Origin: Arthrobacter crystallopoietes
Lineage (GTDB): Bacteria > Actinomycetota > Actinomycetes > Actinomycetales > Micrococcaceae
Direction of reading: 5' to 3'
DNA length: 64,000 bases
Assembly: GCF_017603825.1 (NCBI RefSeq)
Contig: NZ_CP072014.1
Span: 2,046,001 to 2,110,000, forward strand
In this document: positions 10,388-18,629 of the stretch, in pieces
How the letters are laid out: each line of letters begins with the position of its first letter
Position numbering within the stretch: position 1 is the first letter of the stretch
Position numbers and translations under genes: made by a program
Notes under the pieces: generated by a model
What the model was told of the DNA's origin: nothing
Database searches by the model: none
Seen by the model: only the letters and a program-made list of their open reading frames with translations

Positions 10388-11272
10388 GTGGAACAACCCG
10401 CTTGGCGCGAGCTGCCGCCCGCGCAAAGCAGCTTCACCCTGGTGCAGTTGACGGACACCCACCTGCGGCCGGATCCGGAGCTGCTGTTCGGGCGGATCGA
10501 CACCTGGACCCTGACTCTGGCAGCGCTCAAGGAGGCCCATCGGTTCCGGCCGGACGCCGTCGTCGTGACCGGTGACCTTGCGGATTGCTGCAGCGATATT
10601 TACGACGACGCCGCGCGCCTGCTGGAGCACGCCGCGGCGAAACTGGGCTGCCCCGTGATCACGCTGCCGGGCAACCATGACGTGCCGGTGCGCCAGGCCG
10701 GGCTGTTCAACCGCGGCCGGGCTGCCAACGGACCGGGACCAGCCGAAACGGTGCATTTCCTGGGCGGGCTGCGGATCATCACACTGGATTCGGACGATCC
10801 GGGCCGTCCCGCCGGCCTTCTCTCAGCGGAGCAGTTGGACTGGCTGCGGGACGAACTTGCCACGCCGGCAACACAGGGAACCGTGCTGGCGCTGCACCAC
10901 CCGCCGGTCGAATCGACACAGCCGCTGCTGGCCGGCCGCGGGCTCGCGTCGCCTGCGCTGCTGCGCTCGGTGATCGCCGGTACCGATGTCCGCGGGATCC
11001 TCTGCGGCCACTACCACCACGCCCAATCCGGCCTGCTCGGTTCGGTTCCGGTGTGGGTCGGGCCTGCCGTGTCGTACAACCCGCCGCCGCCCGGATCCGC
11101 GGATGCCGGTGATTCGAGCTGGATCTCGGTGATCCGGCTGGGCCCCGATTCTTTCAGCGCTGCCCCCGTGTTGGTGGCCGCTGGAATGCCGGGCGGAATG
11201 GCCGGCAACCCGTCAGCGCAGGCGTTCGGCCTGCCGCCCGTTCAAGGAGAACCCATTGCGTCACCGTTCTAA
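10388..11272 (+). CDS. Calcineurin-like phosphodiesterase (CpdA/cyclic nucleotide phosphodiesterase type)
   Basis: This 294-residue metallophosphoesterase shows the full dinuclear metal motif set in order: QLTDTHLR (D-x-H), VVTGDLADC (GD), LPGNHDVP (GNHD), ALHHPPV and CGHYHHAQSG (GHxH). This pattern is typical of cAMP phosphodiesterase CpdA and related glycerophosphodiester-cleaving enzymes. The GTG at 10388 follows GGGGAG; an upstream ATG at 10325 is possible but adds a divergent N-terminus. Its 3' end overlaps the substrate-binding protein gene by 17 bases, so it may process a phosphorylated compound taken up by, or related to, that ABC importer. Confidence 0.85.
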   Translation: MEQPAWRELPPAQSSFTLVQLTDTHLRPDPELLFGRIDTWTLTLAALKEAHRFRPDAVVVTGDLADCCSDIYDDAARLLEHAAAKLGCPVITLPGNHDVPVRQAGLFNRGRAANGPGPAETVHFLGGLRIITLDSDDPGRPAGLLSAEQLDWLRDELATPATQGTVLALHHPPVESTQPLLAGRGLASPALLRSVIAGTDVRGILCGHYHHAQSGLLGSVPVWVGPAVSYNPPPPGSADAGDSSWISVIRLGPDSFSAAPVLVAAGMPGGMAGNPSAQAFGLPPVQGEPIASPF

Positions 11273-12287
11273 GTACCTCGCCCTGGCCCTGGCGCCGCTG
11301 GCCCTGCTTACCGCGTGCGGCGGCTCCGCCGAAGGCCAGACCGGCCAAAGCGGCGGCGCCACGGCGGACGGGCCGTCCGGCACGCTGACCGTCTACACCT
11401 CGGAGCCGCAGGCCAAGATCGACGAGGTCATTGCCGCCTACAACGAGGTGAACCCTAACGTTGAGGTAGAGGTTTTCCGTGCCGGCACCGGCGAGCTGAA
11501 GACCCGCATCGCCACCGAGAAGCAGACCGGCGATATCCAGGCCGACGTCATCCTGGCCGCGGACGTGCCGACGTTTGAGGGCTACGTGGCCGAAGGCGAT
11601 CTGCAGGAACTGGACCTCGAGAATGCCGGGGAGCTGAACCAGGACGTGGTCGACGCCGAGGGCTTCTACGTGGGCACGCGCATCATTCCCACGGTCATCG
11701 CCTACAACACCGGACTCCTCGATGCCGCGCCGGAAAGCTGGGCGGAGCTGGCCGATCCGGCGTTCAAGGGCAAGCTCGCCATGCCCAACCCGGACGTCTC
11801 CGGAGCCGCGGCCTTCAACACTGCGGTCTGGCTCGAAGAAGAGGCCCTGGGCGGGAAGTGGCTGACCCAGCTGATGGCCAACGAGCCGACCGTGCTCGAA
11901 TCCAACGGCCCGGTCGGCCAAGCGGTGGCCGGCGGAACGGTATCTATCGGCGTCGTCGTTGATTATGTGGCGCGCGAACTGGCCGAGAGGGGTTCGCCCG
12001 TCGCACTGAACTATCCCACCGACGGCGTTCCCTATGTCTCCCAGCCTGCCGGTATTTTCACCGACGCCGGAAATCCCGCGGCTGCCAATGACTTCATCGA
12101 CTTCCTGATCTCGCAGGAAGGGCAAAAGCTGGCCGTCGAGCAGTCCTACGTCCCGGTGCGCGGGGATGTCGGCGTGCCCGAGGGCGCGCCGGAACTGTCC
12201 GAGCTGAAGCTGATCAACCCGGACCTGGAAAAGATCGCCGGCGGTCAGGACGCCGCGGTGGAAAAGTTCAACTCATTGCTGGACTGA
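11256..12287 (+). CDS. ABC transporter substrate-binding lipoprotein (Fe3+/2-aminoethylphosphonate type)
   Basis: A 343-residue extracellular solute-binding protein. It has a lipoprotein signal (RHRSKYLALALAPLALLTAC) with the lipobox Cys near residue 21, a Gly-rich linker, then LTVYTSEPQAKIDEVIAAYNE, the start of the AfuA/FbpA/PhnS-like fold. The TTG start at 11256 is supported by AAGGAGA seven bases earlier and lies inside the end of the phosphodiesterase gene. The paired Tyr ligands of classical ferric-binding proteins are not obvious, so iron is uncertain; a phosphonate or organophosphate is an alternative given the partner gene. Its permease and ATPase lie downstream of an opposing DUF3040 gene. 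Confidence 0.82.
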   Translation: MRHRSKYLALALAPLALLTACGGSAEGQTGQSGGATADGPSGTLTVYTSEPQAKIDEVIAAYNEVNPNVEVEVFRAGTGELKTRIATEKQTGDIQADVILAADVPTFEGYVAEGDLQELDLENAGELNQDVVDAEGFYVGTRIIPTVIAYNTGLLDAAPESWAELADPAFKGKLAMPNPDVSGAAAFNTAVWLEEEALGGKWLTQLMANEPTVLESNGPVGQAVAGGTVSIGVVVDYVARELAERGSPVALNYPTDGVPYVSQPAGIFTDAGNPAAANDFIDFLISQEGQKLAVEQSYVPVRGDVGVPEGAPELSELKLINPDLEKIAGGQDAAVEKFNSLLD

Positions 12288-12288
12288 A

Positions 12289-12579
12289 CTAGTGCTGGGG
12301 GCCGTGATGCACGTGCCCCCGGAACCAGTCCGTGCCGGAGACCAGCAGCCCGCCCGCGAACGCGATGACGCCCACCATCGCCAGCAGCAAGGAGTTGCCG
12401 GCGATACCGGCGAGCAGCAGCAGCGCCCCGGCCAGTGCCATCAACGCCCCGGTGCCGACTCGGTGCCCGAAGACGAGGACCCCCTTGCCGGAGAGGGATT
12501 TAGCCAGGCGTGGATCATCTTCTTCCAGCTCGTGTCCAAGCTTGTCCAGCCGTTGTCGTTCCTCATCGGATAATGACAT
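12289..12579 (-). CDS. DUF3040 small membrane protein
   Basis: This 96-residue protein begins MSLSDEERQRLDKLGHELEE, the conserved cytosolic N-terminal helix of DUF3040, followed by two membrane helices (about residues 38-56 and 60-82) and a short His-containing tail. The function of this actinobacterial family is unknown. It is transcribed against the flanking ABC genes, its stop one base from the stop of the substrate-binding protein gene, and so splits the importer operon. A second DUF3040 gene lies at 18630-18902. Confidence 0.85.
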   Translation of the reverse strand: MSLSDEERQRLDKLGHELEEDDPRLAKSLSGKGVLVFGHRVGTGALMALAGALLLLAGIAGNSLLLAMVGVIAFAGGLLVSGTDWFRGHVHHGPQH

Positions 12580-12891
12580 TTCGCGCCTCCTCGAGACCGT
12601 GCCGACGTACTACAAATTTACCGCTGTTGGCTGGAAAGAGGCAGGATCTGTGCCTCGAGGATCCGGATCGCACTCAATCGTTATCCGGTCGGATCCGGGC
12701 CAGGATAACGACGGCGGGACGTTGCCGAACCGTGACAGGTAAGTCCGCTTCACAACCTGTGCGACGAACGATGCTTGCACCGAATTGGCTCGGCGGCTGG
12801 CCGCCGTTCACTTTCCCGACAACTGGCCCGGCTTAGATCGATAGCCAGTGATCCGGCAGCAGCGGGATCGGGAAGGTCCGCACCGTCTTTG
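12580..12891. other. Intergenic region with an inverted repeat
   Basis: Between the DUF3040 start and the permease I see no convincing gene. CGTTATCC (12679-12686) and GGATAACG (12703-12710) are perfect inverted arms separated by 16 bases, suitable for an operator or hairpin. The permease must have its own promoter here, because the DUF3040 gene runs the opposite way. No DtxR/IdeR-like iron box was recognised. Confidence 0.4.
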
Positions 12892-14745
12892 AGCAACCAT
12901 CTGTCCGAACGAACCCGCCAGGCTCCGGCCGAGTCCGCGGCCGCGCCCGTTCCACATCCCACGCACGACGGCGGCACCCAGCCTGCGCCGTCGGCTCATC
13001 CGGCTGCACTCCCGACCTCTCCGGCTGTACCGATGTCCCGTCCGGCGGCCGGCCAACGGCAACGTTGTGCCGGCGCCGGCCGGCGGGGACCGAAGAGGCC
13101 GGACGGTCTGGGCGCGCTCCGGCTCATGGTGTGGAGCGTGCTGACCCTTCTGGTGCTGCTGCCACTGGGCGCCGTGGCCGTGATGGGGCTGCGTGCAGAG
13201 AACCTGGCCGTCCTGGGCGGCCCGGATGTCCTTGAGGCGGCGGTGAATTCGGTGGCCTCCGCAGCCGGATCCGCGGCGCTGGCCACGGGATTCGGCGCCC
13301 TGCTGGCCATTGTGCTGGAACGCAGCAATGTCCCGGGTCGGACCGCGCTGCGCTGGGTGTTCCTGCTGCCGTTCCTGATTCCGCCGTTCATCGGTGCGAT
13401 GGCGTGGATGGCGCTGCTGGCTCCCGGCGGCCCGGTCAACCTGTTCCTCCAGGGCGCTACGGGCAGCAGCGGGCCGGTGGTCAGCGTTTTCGGTGGCTGG
13501 GGTGTGGTGTTCCTGCTGGCCGTCCATTCCTATCCGATGGCCTACCTGGTCATCGCCGCGGCGCTCAAGAGGGTGCCCGGCAGCCTGGAGGAAGCCGCGC
13601 GGATCGGCGGGGCCTGCCAAACCAGGTCGCTGCTGCACGTGACGCTGCCGCTGCTGCGCCCGGGCCTGCTGGCCGCCTTCGTGCTGACCTTCGTGGCCAA
13701 CCTGTCCGACTTCGGCATCCCCGCGCTGATCGGCCTGCCCGAGCGCTACACCACCTTAACCACGCTGATCTACCGCTACCTGGCTTCCGGCACCATCGGC
13801 AACCCACTGCCCGCGGTCGCGGCGATCGGCGTCGTGCTGTTGCTGCTGGCACTGGTGACGGTGCTGCTCCAGCGCCGGCTGCCCTCCGGTTCGGAACTCG
13901 AAACCGGCTCGCCGGCTACACTGCCGCTGGAGCTCGGCCGGTTCCGCAGCGCGGCCGCCGCCGGGTTGTGGCTCGCGGCGCTGGCCATCTGCGTGCTGCC
14001 GCTGCTCGCACTGGCGTCCCAGGCGCTGCTGCCAGCTCCGGGCGTTCCGCTGACTTGGGAGAACATCACGCTGGCAAACGTCGCCAACGCGGTCACCTCG
14101 CGCGGTGCCGCCGCCGGGATCGCCAACTCGGTGCTGCTGGCTGGAGGCGCCGCACTGATCTGCGGCGTACTCGGCCTGGCCGTCGGCGCGCTGCTGGTGC
14201 GGACCAGGCACCGAAGCAACACGGCGCTGGATGTGACCGCCATGCTGCCGCAGGCGCTGCCCGGGTTGGTCATCGCCGTGGCCTGGCTGCTCATCGCCCC
14301 GGCGCTGGGCATCTTCAATACGCCGTGGGTCATTCTCGGCGCCTACGTGATGGCGTTCCTGGCCATCGTGGTCCAGTCCGTGCGCGCGCCGCTGCAGTCC
14401 GTGCCCGCCGCACTGGAAGAGGCAGCGCGCATCTCGGGCGCCTCACCGGTGCGGGCGCTGGCCGATGTTGCCGGGAGGCTCGCCGCCCCCGCGGCGCTGA
14501 CCGGCGTCGTCGTCGTTCTCCTGACCGCCGTGCGCGAGCTGACCATCTCGATCCTGCTGGTGGCCCCGGGCACGCAGACGCTGGGCGTGGTGATCTTCAA
14601 CCTGCAGCAGGCCGGCGACTACAACTCGGCGTCCGCACTGGCGCTGCTCGTGACCCTGGTCGGCGTGGCCGGCCTGTCCCTGGCCGCCGGCCTCACCGGC
14701 GCGCGCCGGCTGCCCAACACAACCGCAACGAGTAAGAGGACCTAA
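12892..14745 (+). CDS. ABC transporter permease with two fused permease domains (FbpB/AfuB type)
   Basis: The protein carries two binding-protein-dependent permease domains in tandem. Each has about six membrane helices and an EAA loop (SLEEAARIGGACQTRSLLHV in the first, ALEEAARISGASPVRALADV in the second), the arrangement of ferric or 2-aminoethylphosphonate importers. The first helix starts around VWSVLTLLVLLPLGAVAVM. The start is uncertain: a TTG at 12892 (GGGAAGG upstream, 12-base spacing) gives a 617-residue protein with a Pro/Ala-rich leader; ATG 13033 gives 570 residues, nearer the family norm but without a ribosome site. The stop abuts the ATPase start codon. Confidence 0.85.
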   Translation, partial: SNHLSERTRQAPAESAAAPVPHPTHDGGTQPAPSAHPAALPTSPAVPMSRPAAGQRQRCAGAGRRGPKRPDGLGALRLMVWSVLTLLVLLPLGAVAVMGLRAENLAVLGGPDVLEAAVNSVASAAGSAALATGFGALLAIVLERSNVPGRTALRWVFLLPFLIPPFIGAMAWMALLAPGGPVNLFLQGATGSSGPVVSVFGGWGVVFLLAVHSYPMAYLVIAAALKRVPGSLEEAARIGGACQTRSLLHVTLPLLRPGLLAAFVLTFVANLSDFGIPALIGLPERYTTLTTLIYRYLASGTIGNPLPAVAAIGVVLLLLALVTVLLQRRLPSGSELETGSPATLPLELGRFRSAAAAGLWLAALAICVLPLLALASQALLPAPGVPLTWENITLANVANAVTSRGAAAGIANSVLLAGGAALICGVLGLAVGALLVRTRHRSNTALDVTAMLPQALPGLVIAVAWLLIAPALGIFNTPWVILGAYVMAFLAIVVQSVRAPLQSVPAALEEAARISGASPVRALADVAGRLAAPAALTGVVVVLLTAVRELTISILLVAPGTQTLGVVIFNLQQAGDYNSASALALLVTLVGVAGLSLAAGLTGARRLPNTTATSKRT

Positions 14746-15879
14746 ATGCCAGCGATCGAGATTTCCGGCTTGCGCCACGTCTACGCCAACGGCCACGTGG
14801 CCTTGGCCGACATCGACCTCCAGGCGAACGACGGCGAGTTCCTGGCTCTGCTGGGTCCGTCCGGTTCCGGGAAAACCACCCTGCTGCGCAGCATCGCCGG
14901 CTTCCTGCGGCCCGAGGCAGGATCGCTGCGGATCGGCGGGGAGACCGTGGCGGGCGATGGCGCGTGGCTGCCGCCGGAGCGGCGGAAGCTGGGCATGGTG
15001 TTCCAGAACCATGCCATCTGGCCGCACTGGTCCGTGGCCCGCAACGTGGGGTATCCGCTGAAGCTGGCCGGGGTCCCGCGGGCCGAGACCGCCCAGCGGG
15101 TGCAGGCCGTGCTGGACCAGGTGGGGCTGGGGGAGCTGGGCGCGCGCAATCCCGTCGCCCTCTCCGGCGGGCAGCGCCAACGGGTGGCCCTGGCCCGCGC
15201 CATCGTTGCGGCCCCGCGGGCGCTGCTGCTGGACGAGGCACTGTCCTCGCTCGATGAGCCGCTGCGCGCCCGGCTCCGGCTGGAGCTAAAGTCGCTGGTC
15301 CGGGAGCAGTCCCTGACCGCCATCCACGTCACGCATGACCGGGCCGAGGCGCTGGCGCTCGCGGACAAGGTGGCGGTGCTCAACGCCGGCCGGATCGAGC
15401 AGGTGGACACGCCGGCCCAGCTGCTGCGGCGGCCCAGCACGGCGTTCGTCGCCTCCTTTGTCTCCGACGCCACCGTGTTCGAGGCGACCCTGGGCAGCAG
15501 TTTCCTGGTGTTGCAGGCAGTGGGTGCGGCGATCCCGGCGGACAGGCTCCGGCTGGTCGGATTCTCTGCGGCCCACGCGCTGTCCGCGGTGAACCGGCGG
15601 GCCGAAGCGGCAGTCTGTCCCTCCGACGTGCGGCTGGAGAAGCTGTCCTCATCAACTAACGACGGCGCCGTGATCACCTCCGCGCTGTACGGGGCGCACG
15701 GCTTCGACGTGCTCGCGGATTGGAACGGCGTTCCCCTGCGCGCCCATGTATCCGACTGGGTGCCGCGCGCCGGGGACGTGGTCAAGCCCGTGATCAAGCG
15801 CGTGCACGTCTATCCGCCGGCGGAATCGGGCACGGCCGTCAGGACAACCGGTGTCCCCCGGCAGCGTGCAGCCGCCTAA
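14746..15879 (+). CDS. ABC transporter ATP-binding protein (Fe3+/phosphonate importer type)
   Basis: The 377-residue ATPase has Walker A GPSGSGKTT (about residue 38), the signature LSGGQRQRVALARA (about 138), Walker B LLLDEALSSLD and the switch His in HVTHDRAEAL, followed by a C-terminal TOBE-like domain. The Pro usual after the Walker B Glu (DEP) is Ala here (DEA). It starts directly after the permease stop, so translation is coupled. With the fused permease and the substrate-binding lipoprotein it completes one importer. Confidence 0.9.
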   Translation: MPAIEISGLRHVYANGHVALADIDLQANDGEFLALLGPSGSGKTTLLRSIAGFLRPEAGSLRIGGETVAGDGAWLPPERRKLGMVFQNHAIWPHWSVARNVGYPLKLAGVPRAETAQRVQAVLDQVGLGELGARNPVALSGGQRQRVALARAIVAAPRALLLDEALSSLDEPLRARLRLELKSLVREQSLTAIHVTHDRAEALALADKVAVLNAGRIEQVDTPAQLLRRPSTAFVASFVSDATVFEATLGSSFLVLQAVGAAIPADRLRLVGFSAAHALSAVNRRAEAAVCPSDVRLEKLSSSTNDGAVITSALYGAHGFDVLADWNGVPLRAHVSDWVPRAGDVVKPVIKRVHVYPPAESGTAVRTTGVPRQRAAA

Positions 15880-15935
15880 GAACAACCGGCCGCGTGGCAT
15901 CACATCCAGCCAGCGGGCCTTCGAGCTAGCCCGGT

Positions 15936-16166
15936 TTAGGGTCCGCGCGGCGGGATGACCGGTCCGGGTTCCGGAATCGGCAGCGGGCCGGGGCCCGGCG
16001 GCGGCGGTTCCGGCGGGTTGTCCGGCTCGGGGCCGGGCAATGGGTTCGGGAACGGATCCGGCGTCATCGGATCCGGCTCACCCGGCTCATTCGGCTTGCC
16101 GGGCTCTGACGGGTGCGGCGAGGTGGGATCCGGATCCGGTTCCGGCGGCGGCTGTGGAATAGTCAT
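15936..16166 (-). CDS. Small proline-rich protein
   Basis: A 76-residue protein starting MTIPQPPPEPDPDPTSPH that consists mainly of Pro with Glu, Asp, Gly and Asn in PEP/PDP/PGP repeats. AAGGGG stands 7 bases upstream of the ATG at 16166. There is no signal peptide, membrane segment or Cys, so it would be an extended, disordered cytosolic or surface-adhering peptide. Similar short Pro-rich proteins occur in Arthrobacter genomes without known function. Low complexity makes homology uninformative; the good ribosome site is the main support. Confidence 0.5.
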   Translation of the reverse strand: MTIPQPPPEPDPDPTSPHPSEPGKPNEPGEPDPMTPDPFPNPLPGPEPDNPPEPPPPGPGPLPIPEPGPVIPPRGP

Positions 16167-16233
16167 GACGATGCCCCTTCTGCGCGGCGTGCTGCCAGCG
16201 TACAACCGCGATCCGAAGGCCACAATGGGACCG

Positions 16234-17229
16234 TTAGATCGTGGCGAGGAGCTCACGCTCTTCCAGGACGGTCAGTCCGGCCTTGCGCGGACGGTCCGGG
16301 CCGGCTGCCTGCTCCCAGGCCAGCACATCCGCCAGCGTTTCCGACAGCGGACGTAGTTCCAGCCCTGCTGCCACTGCGGCGCGGTTGTCCCGGGACGCGA
16401 AGCCGGCGTACTCGGGCAGCGGCAGCCACAGCGGCAGGGAGTGCTCGCCGGACCAGTAGTTGACGCCCGCATCGGCCAGCCATTGCGGCGCGACGGGAAC
16501 CACCGGGCCCGTGTGGCCTGCGGCCTCGCGGGCAAGCTCCAGATGCGCCGGCAGCATTATCGACTCCCCGGCGGCATTGAACTTGCCGCTGACCTTGCGC
16601 TCTGCCGCCCGGACGAGCCAGGCTGCGAGGTCGCGGACATCGATTACTTGCGTAGCCAGCTCCGGCGCATCGGGCACCAGCACACTGCCGTCACCGGCTG
16701 CCGGTCGGGCGAAGCGCAGCGGCCAGTAGCCGGTGCGGTCGGAGACATCACCGGGGCCGCCGATCAGGCCGGACCGCGCGATGAGCTCCCTGCCGTGGCC
16801 AAAGGCGTCCAGCACGTGCTGCTCGCAGGCGGCCTTGGCTTCTCCATAAGTCTCCATCGACTCCATGACGTCCGCTTCCAGCGCCGGAAGCAGCGGGGCA
16901 GATTCATCGGCGCCGGGGACATGATGATCCGCATAGACGCTGCAGGAGGAGACGAAGATGTACCGGTCCGCACACCCGGAAAGGGCAGTCACCGCCCGCC
17001 GCACGTGGCCGGGCTGGCGCGACACATCGACGACGGCGTCCCAAGACTGTCGCGCGACGGCATCGTAGGCGCCCGGCGAGTCCCTGTCGGCGCGGAGGAA
17101 GGCAGCTCCGTCCGGCACCGTCCCCGACTCGCCCCGCGCCAAGGCGGTGACATCGTGACCGCGCCGCAGCGCCGCCGTCGTTATTTCTCCGCCGAGCCAT
17201 GCCGTACCGCCGAGCACCAGGAACTTCAT
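16234..17229 (-). CDS. NAD(P)-dependent epimerase/dehydratase-like SDR
   Basis: The 331-residue protein starts MKFLVLGGTAWLGGEITTAAL, an extended-SDR Rossmann motif (GGTAWLG). It has a FVSSCSVYAD segment near residue 115 and a TYGEAKAACE catalytic YxxxK near 146, as in nucleotide-sugar epimerase-like proteins. A later segment (TQVIDVRDLAAWLVRAAE) is the typical substrate-domain signature. It resembles plant-type RNA-binding/epimerase-like reductases found singly in actinomycetes; the substrate is unknown. An in-frame ATG three codons earlier (17238) is an alternative start. It is monocistronic. Confidence 0.8.
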   Translation of the reverse strand: MKFLVLGGTAWLGGEITTAALRRGHDVTALARGESGTVPDGAAFLRADRDSPGAYDAVARQSWDAVVDVSRQPGHVRRAVTALSGCADRYIFVSSCSVYADHHVPGADESAPLLPALEADVMESMETYGEAKAACEQHVLDAFGHGRELIARSGLIGGPGDVSDRTGYWPLRFARPAAGDGSVLVPDAPELATQVIDVRDLAAWLVRAAERKVSGKFNAAGESIMLPAHLELAREAAGHTGPVVPVAPQWLADAGVNYWSGEHSLPLWLPLPEYAGFASRDNRAAVAAGLELRPLSETLADVLAWEQAAGPDRPRKAGLTVLEERELLATI

Positions 17230-17238
17230 GGCTCCCAT

Positions 17239-17566
17239 CGAACACCCGCAAGCCGCGTGGCAGCGGGGGATTCGCTGATGGTGAACCGGTACAGGCGGTG
17301 CACGATTTGATCGGTGACAGGCGGACATCACCGCTGCGCAGGCGCCAAAGGAGGCTCGGTCCTTAAGCCCGTCCGGCGCTTCCGAGACGAAGCTGAACCG
17401 GCGCGCCGTGTTCCGAATCCCGGCAGGACACAGGTAACATCATTGCGGATTGGGGAGAGCGGTGTCACAAACCGTTAAGTCATGAGGAATTAACCTTTAA
17501 CTTATCCTTTCGGCATCACCGTCATGCCAAACTGCAAGTAAGCGATCGACGATGGGGAAAACCATA
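17239..17566. other. Intergenic region, probable promoter of the HTH-X25 gene
   Basis: No gene is seen here. The 3' half turns AT-rich around 17473-17512 (GTTAAGTCATGAGGAATTAAC, then a run of TTTAACTTATCC), which stands out in this GC-rich DNA and is the likely promoter for the gene starting at 17567. Confidence 0.35.
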
Positions 17567-18406
17567 ATGAGCACAAATCCTGCCGACCGTACTAACCTGC
17601 GGCTGAAAATTGTCCTGGACACACTGGCCGAGGCGGCTGCCTCCGGCGAGGCTGCCATGGGCGGCAGTGCAGTCCTGGCGCAGGCCATTACGCAGTTGCC
17701 CTTGAACGATGCCGAAAGCGAGCTGCTCGCCGGGGGAGTCCCGCGCGGGCACAAGTCCCTGACCACTGCCACCAGCAAGCTGGTCAAGGCCGGCTGGTTG
17801 GTCAAGAAGCGCGGCGGCTGGGTGCTGACGGACGAGGGGCTGCGCGCCGCGGCCGCTTTCCCGGATGCCGAATCCCTGACCGAGGCGCTGCAAAACGGCT
17901 CGCCGGTTCCGGCTGTCGCAGCGGCGGCCGCCAATACCTCCGGACCGAAGTCCGCGGTGGCGCAGGTTGAGGAATCCAAGCAGGCGGGGAGCCGCAAGCC
18001 TCGCGCGAAGAAGGCTGTTGCCGCAGCGGCTGTTCCTGCAGGGCCGGCCGCAACCGAGCCCGCAGTTTCCACCGAGCCCGCAGCGCCCGCCGCCGTGGAC
18101 ACCGCTGGGCAGCCCGCAGCCGTGGCCATCGCCGGTGACTTCAGCACCAAGCTCGGTGCACCGGAGAACTGGCAGCCGCACTTTGACGAGGTCCAGATGG
18201 AACTGGATCAGACGGATTCGCTCTGGAAGCTAACCGCGGAACTGCCCGCGGGCTTCTACACCTACAAGGTCGCGCTGGACCGGTCCTGGGAAGAGAACTA
18301 CGGCGCGTTCGGCGTCCGTGACGGGGCCAACCACGAGTTCCACCACGACGGCGGCGCCCTGACCTTCCACTACGACCACAAGACCCGGGACGTCAGCCGC
18401 GTCTAG
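17567..18406 (+). CDS. Winged-helix protein fused to a pullulanase-type X25 domain
   Basis: This 279-residue protein has three parts. Residues 1-105 look like a winged-helix DNA-binding module: helices around LRLKIVLDTLAEAAASGEAA and HKSLTTATSKLVKAGWLVKK, then a wing RGGWVLTDEGLRAA. Residues 106-187 are an Ala/Pro-rich linker with a basic patch (RKPRAKKA). Residues 188-279 match the X25 beta-sandwich of pullulanases: AGDFSTKLGAPENWQP, LPAGFYTYKVALDRSWEENYG, and FHYDHKTRDV. X25 domains normally flank glycosidase catalytic domains and help bind alpha-glucans; none is present here. The ATG at 17567 follows GGGGA; 17552 is an alternative. It could be a glucan-responsive regulator, an inference. 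Confidence 0.75.
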   Translation: MSTNPADRTNLRLKIVLDTLAEAAASGEAAMGGSAVLAQAITQLPLNDAESELLAGGVPRGHKSLTTATSKLVKAGWLVKKRGGWVLTDEGLRAAAAFPDAESLTEALQNGSPVPAVAAAAANTSGPKSAVAQVEESKQAGSRKPRAKKAVAAAAVPAGPAATEPAVSTEPAAPAAVDTAGQPAAVAIAGDFSTKLGAPENWQPHFDEVQMELDQTDSLWKLTAELPAGFYTYKVALDRSWEENYGAFGVRDGANHEFHHDGGALTFHYDHKTRDVSRV

Positions 18407-18449
18407 CGGTATCAGGTCCGGCGGGTCCAACTCCGTTGCCATCCGCTGG

Positions 18450-18489
18450 GACTGCGGTGCGCTTTCAGTTCCTGAAACGCACCGCAGTC
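18450..18489. terminator. Long terminator hairpin after the HTH-X25 gene
   Basis: GACTGCGGTGCG and CGCACCGCAGTC pair perfectly, and the stem continues as TTTCAG/CTGAAA around TTC with one bulged C. This 18-bp stem lies 44 bases after the stop at 18406 and overlaps the 3' end of the small reverse-strand ORF at 18465, so it can act in both directions. Confidence 0.75.
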
Positions 18490-18602
18490 TCACGCAGGTA
18501 CTGGTCCTCCCGGACGTAGGCATAATGCGTGAGTGCCTGCCACAGCTTGGCGGCGAGCCGCGGGTCCTCCGCCTCCAGGTTGCGCAGTCCCGGCCGCTTC
18601 AT
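18465..18602 (-). CDS. Small ORF, possible DUF3040 remnant
   Basis: This frame encodes 45 residues starting MKRPGLRNLEAEDPRLAAKL and ending RETAVRFRN. The LEAEDPRLAAKL piece resembles the DUF3040 motif LESEDPRLAASL in the gene just upstream on the same strand, but the membrane part is missing. No clear ribosome site is seen, so it may be a partial duplication or decayed copy. Confidence 0.3.
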   Translation of the reverse strand: MKRPGLRNLEAEDPRLAAKLWQALTHYAYVREDQYLRETAVRFRN

Positions 18603-18629
18603 CCACCCGGCGGACGTCCAGATAGCGGT

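Noticed and set aside
12775-13032. N-terminal extension of the fused permease from ATG 12775
   Set aside because: The first 39 codons cross the intergenic region with poor coding character; the TTG at 12892 or ATG 13033 are more plausible starts.
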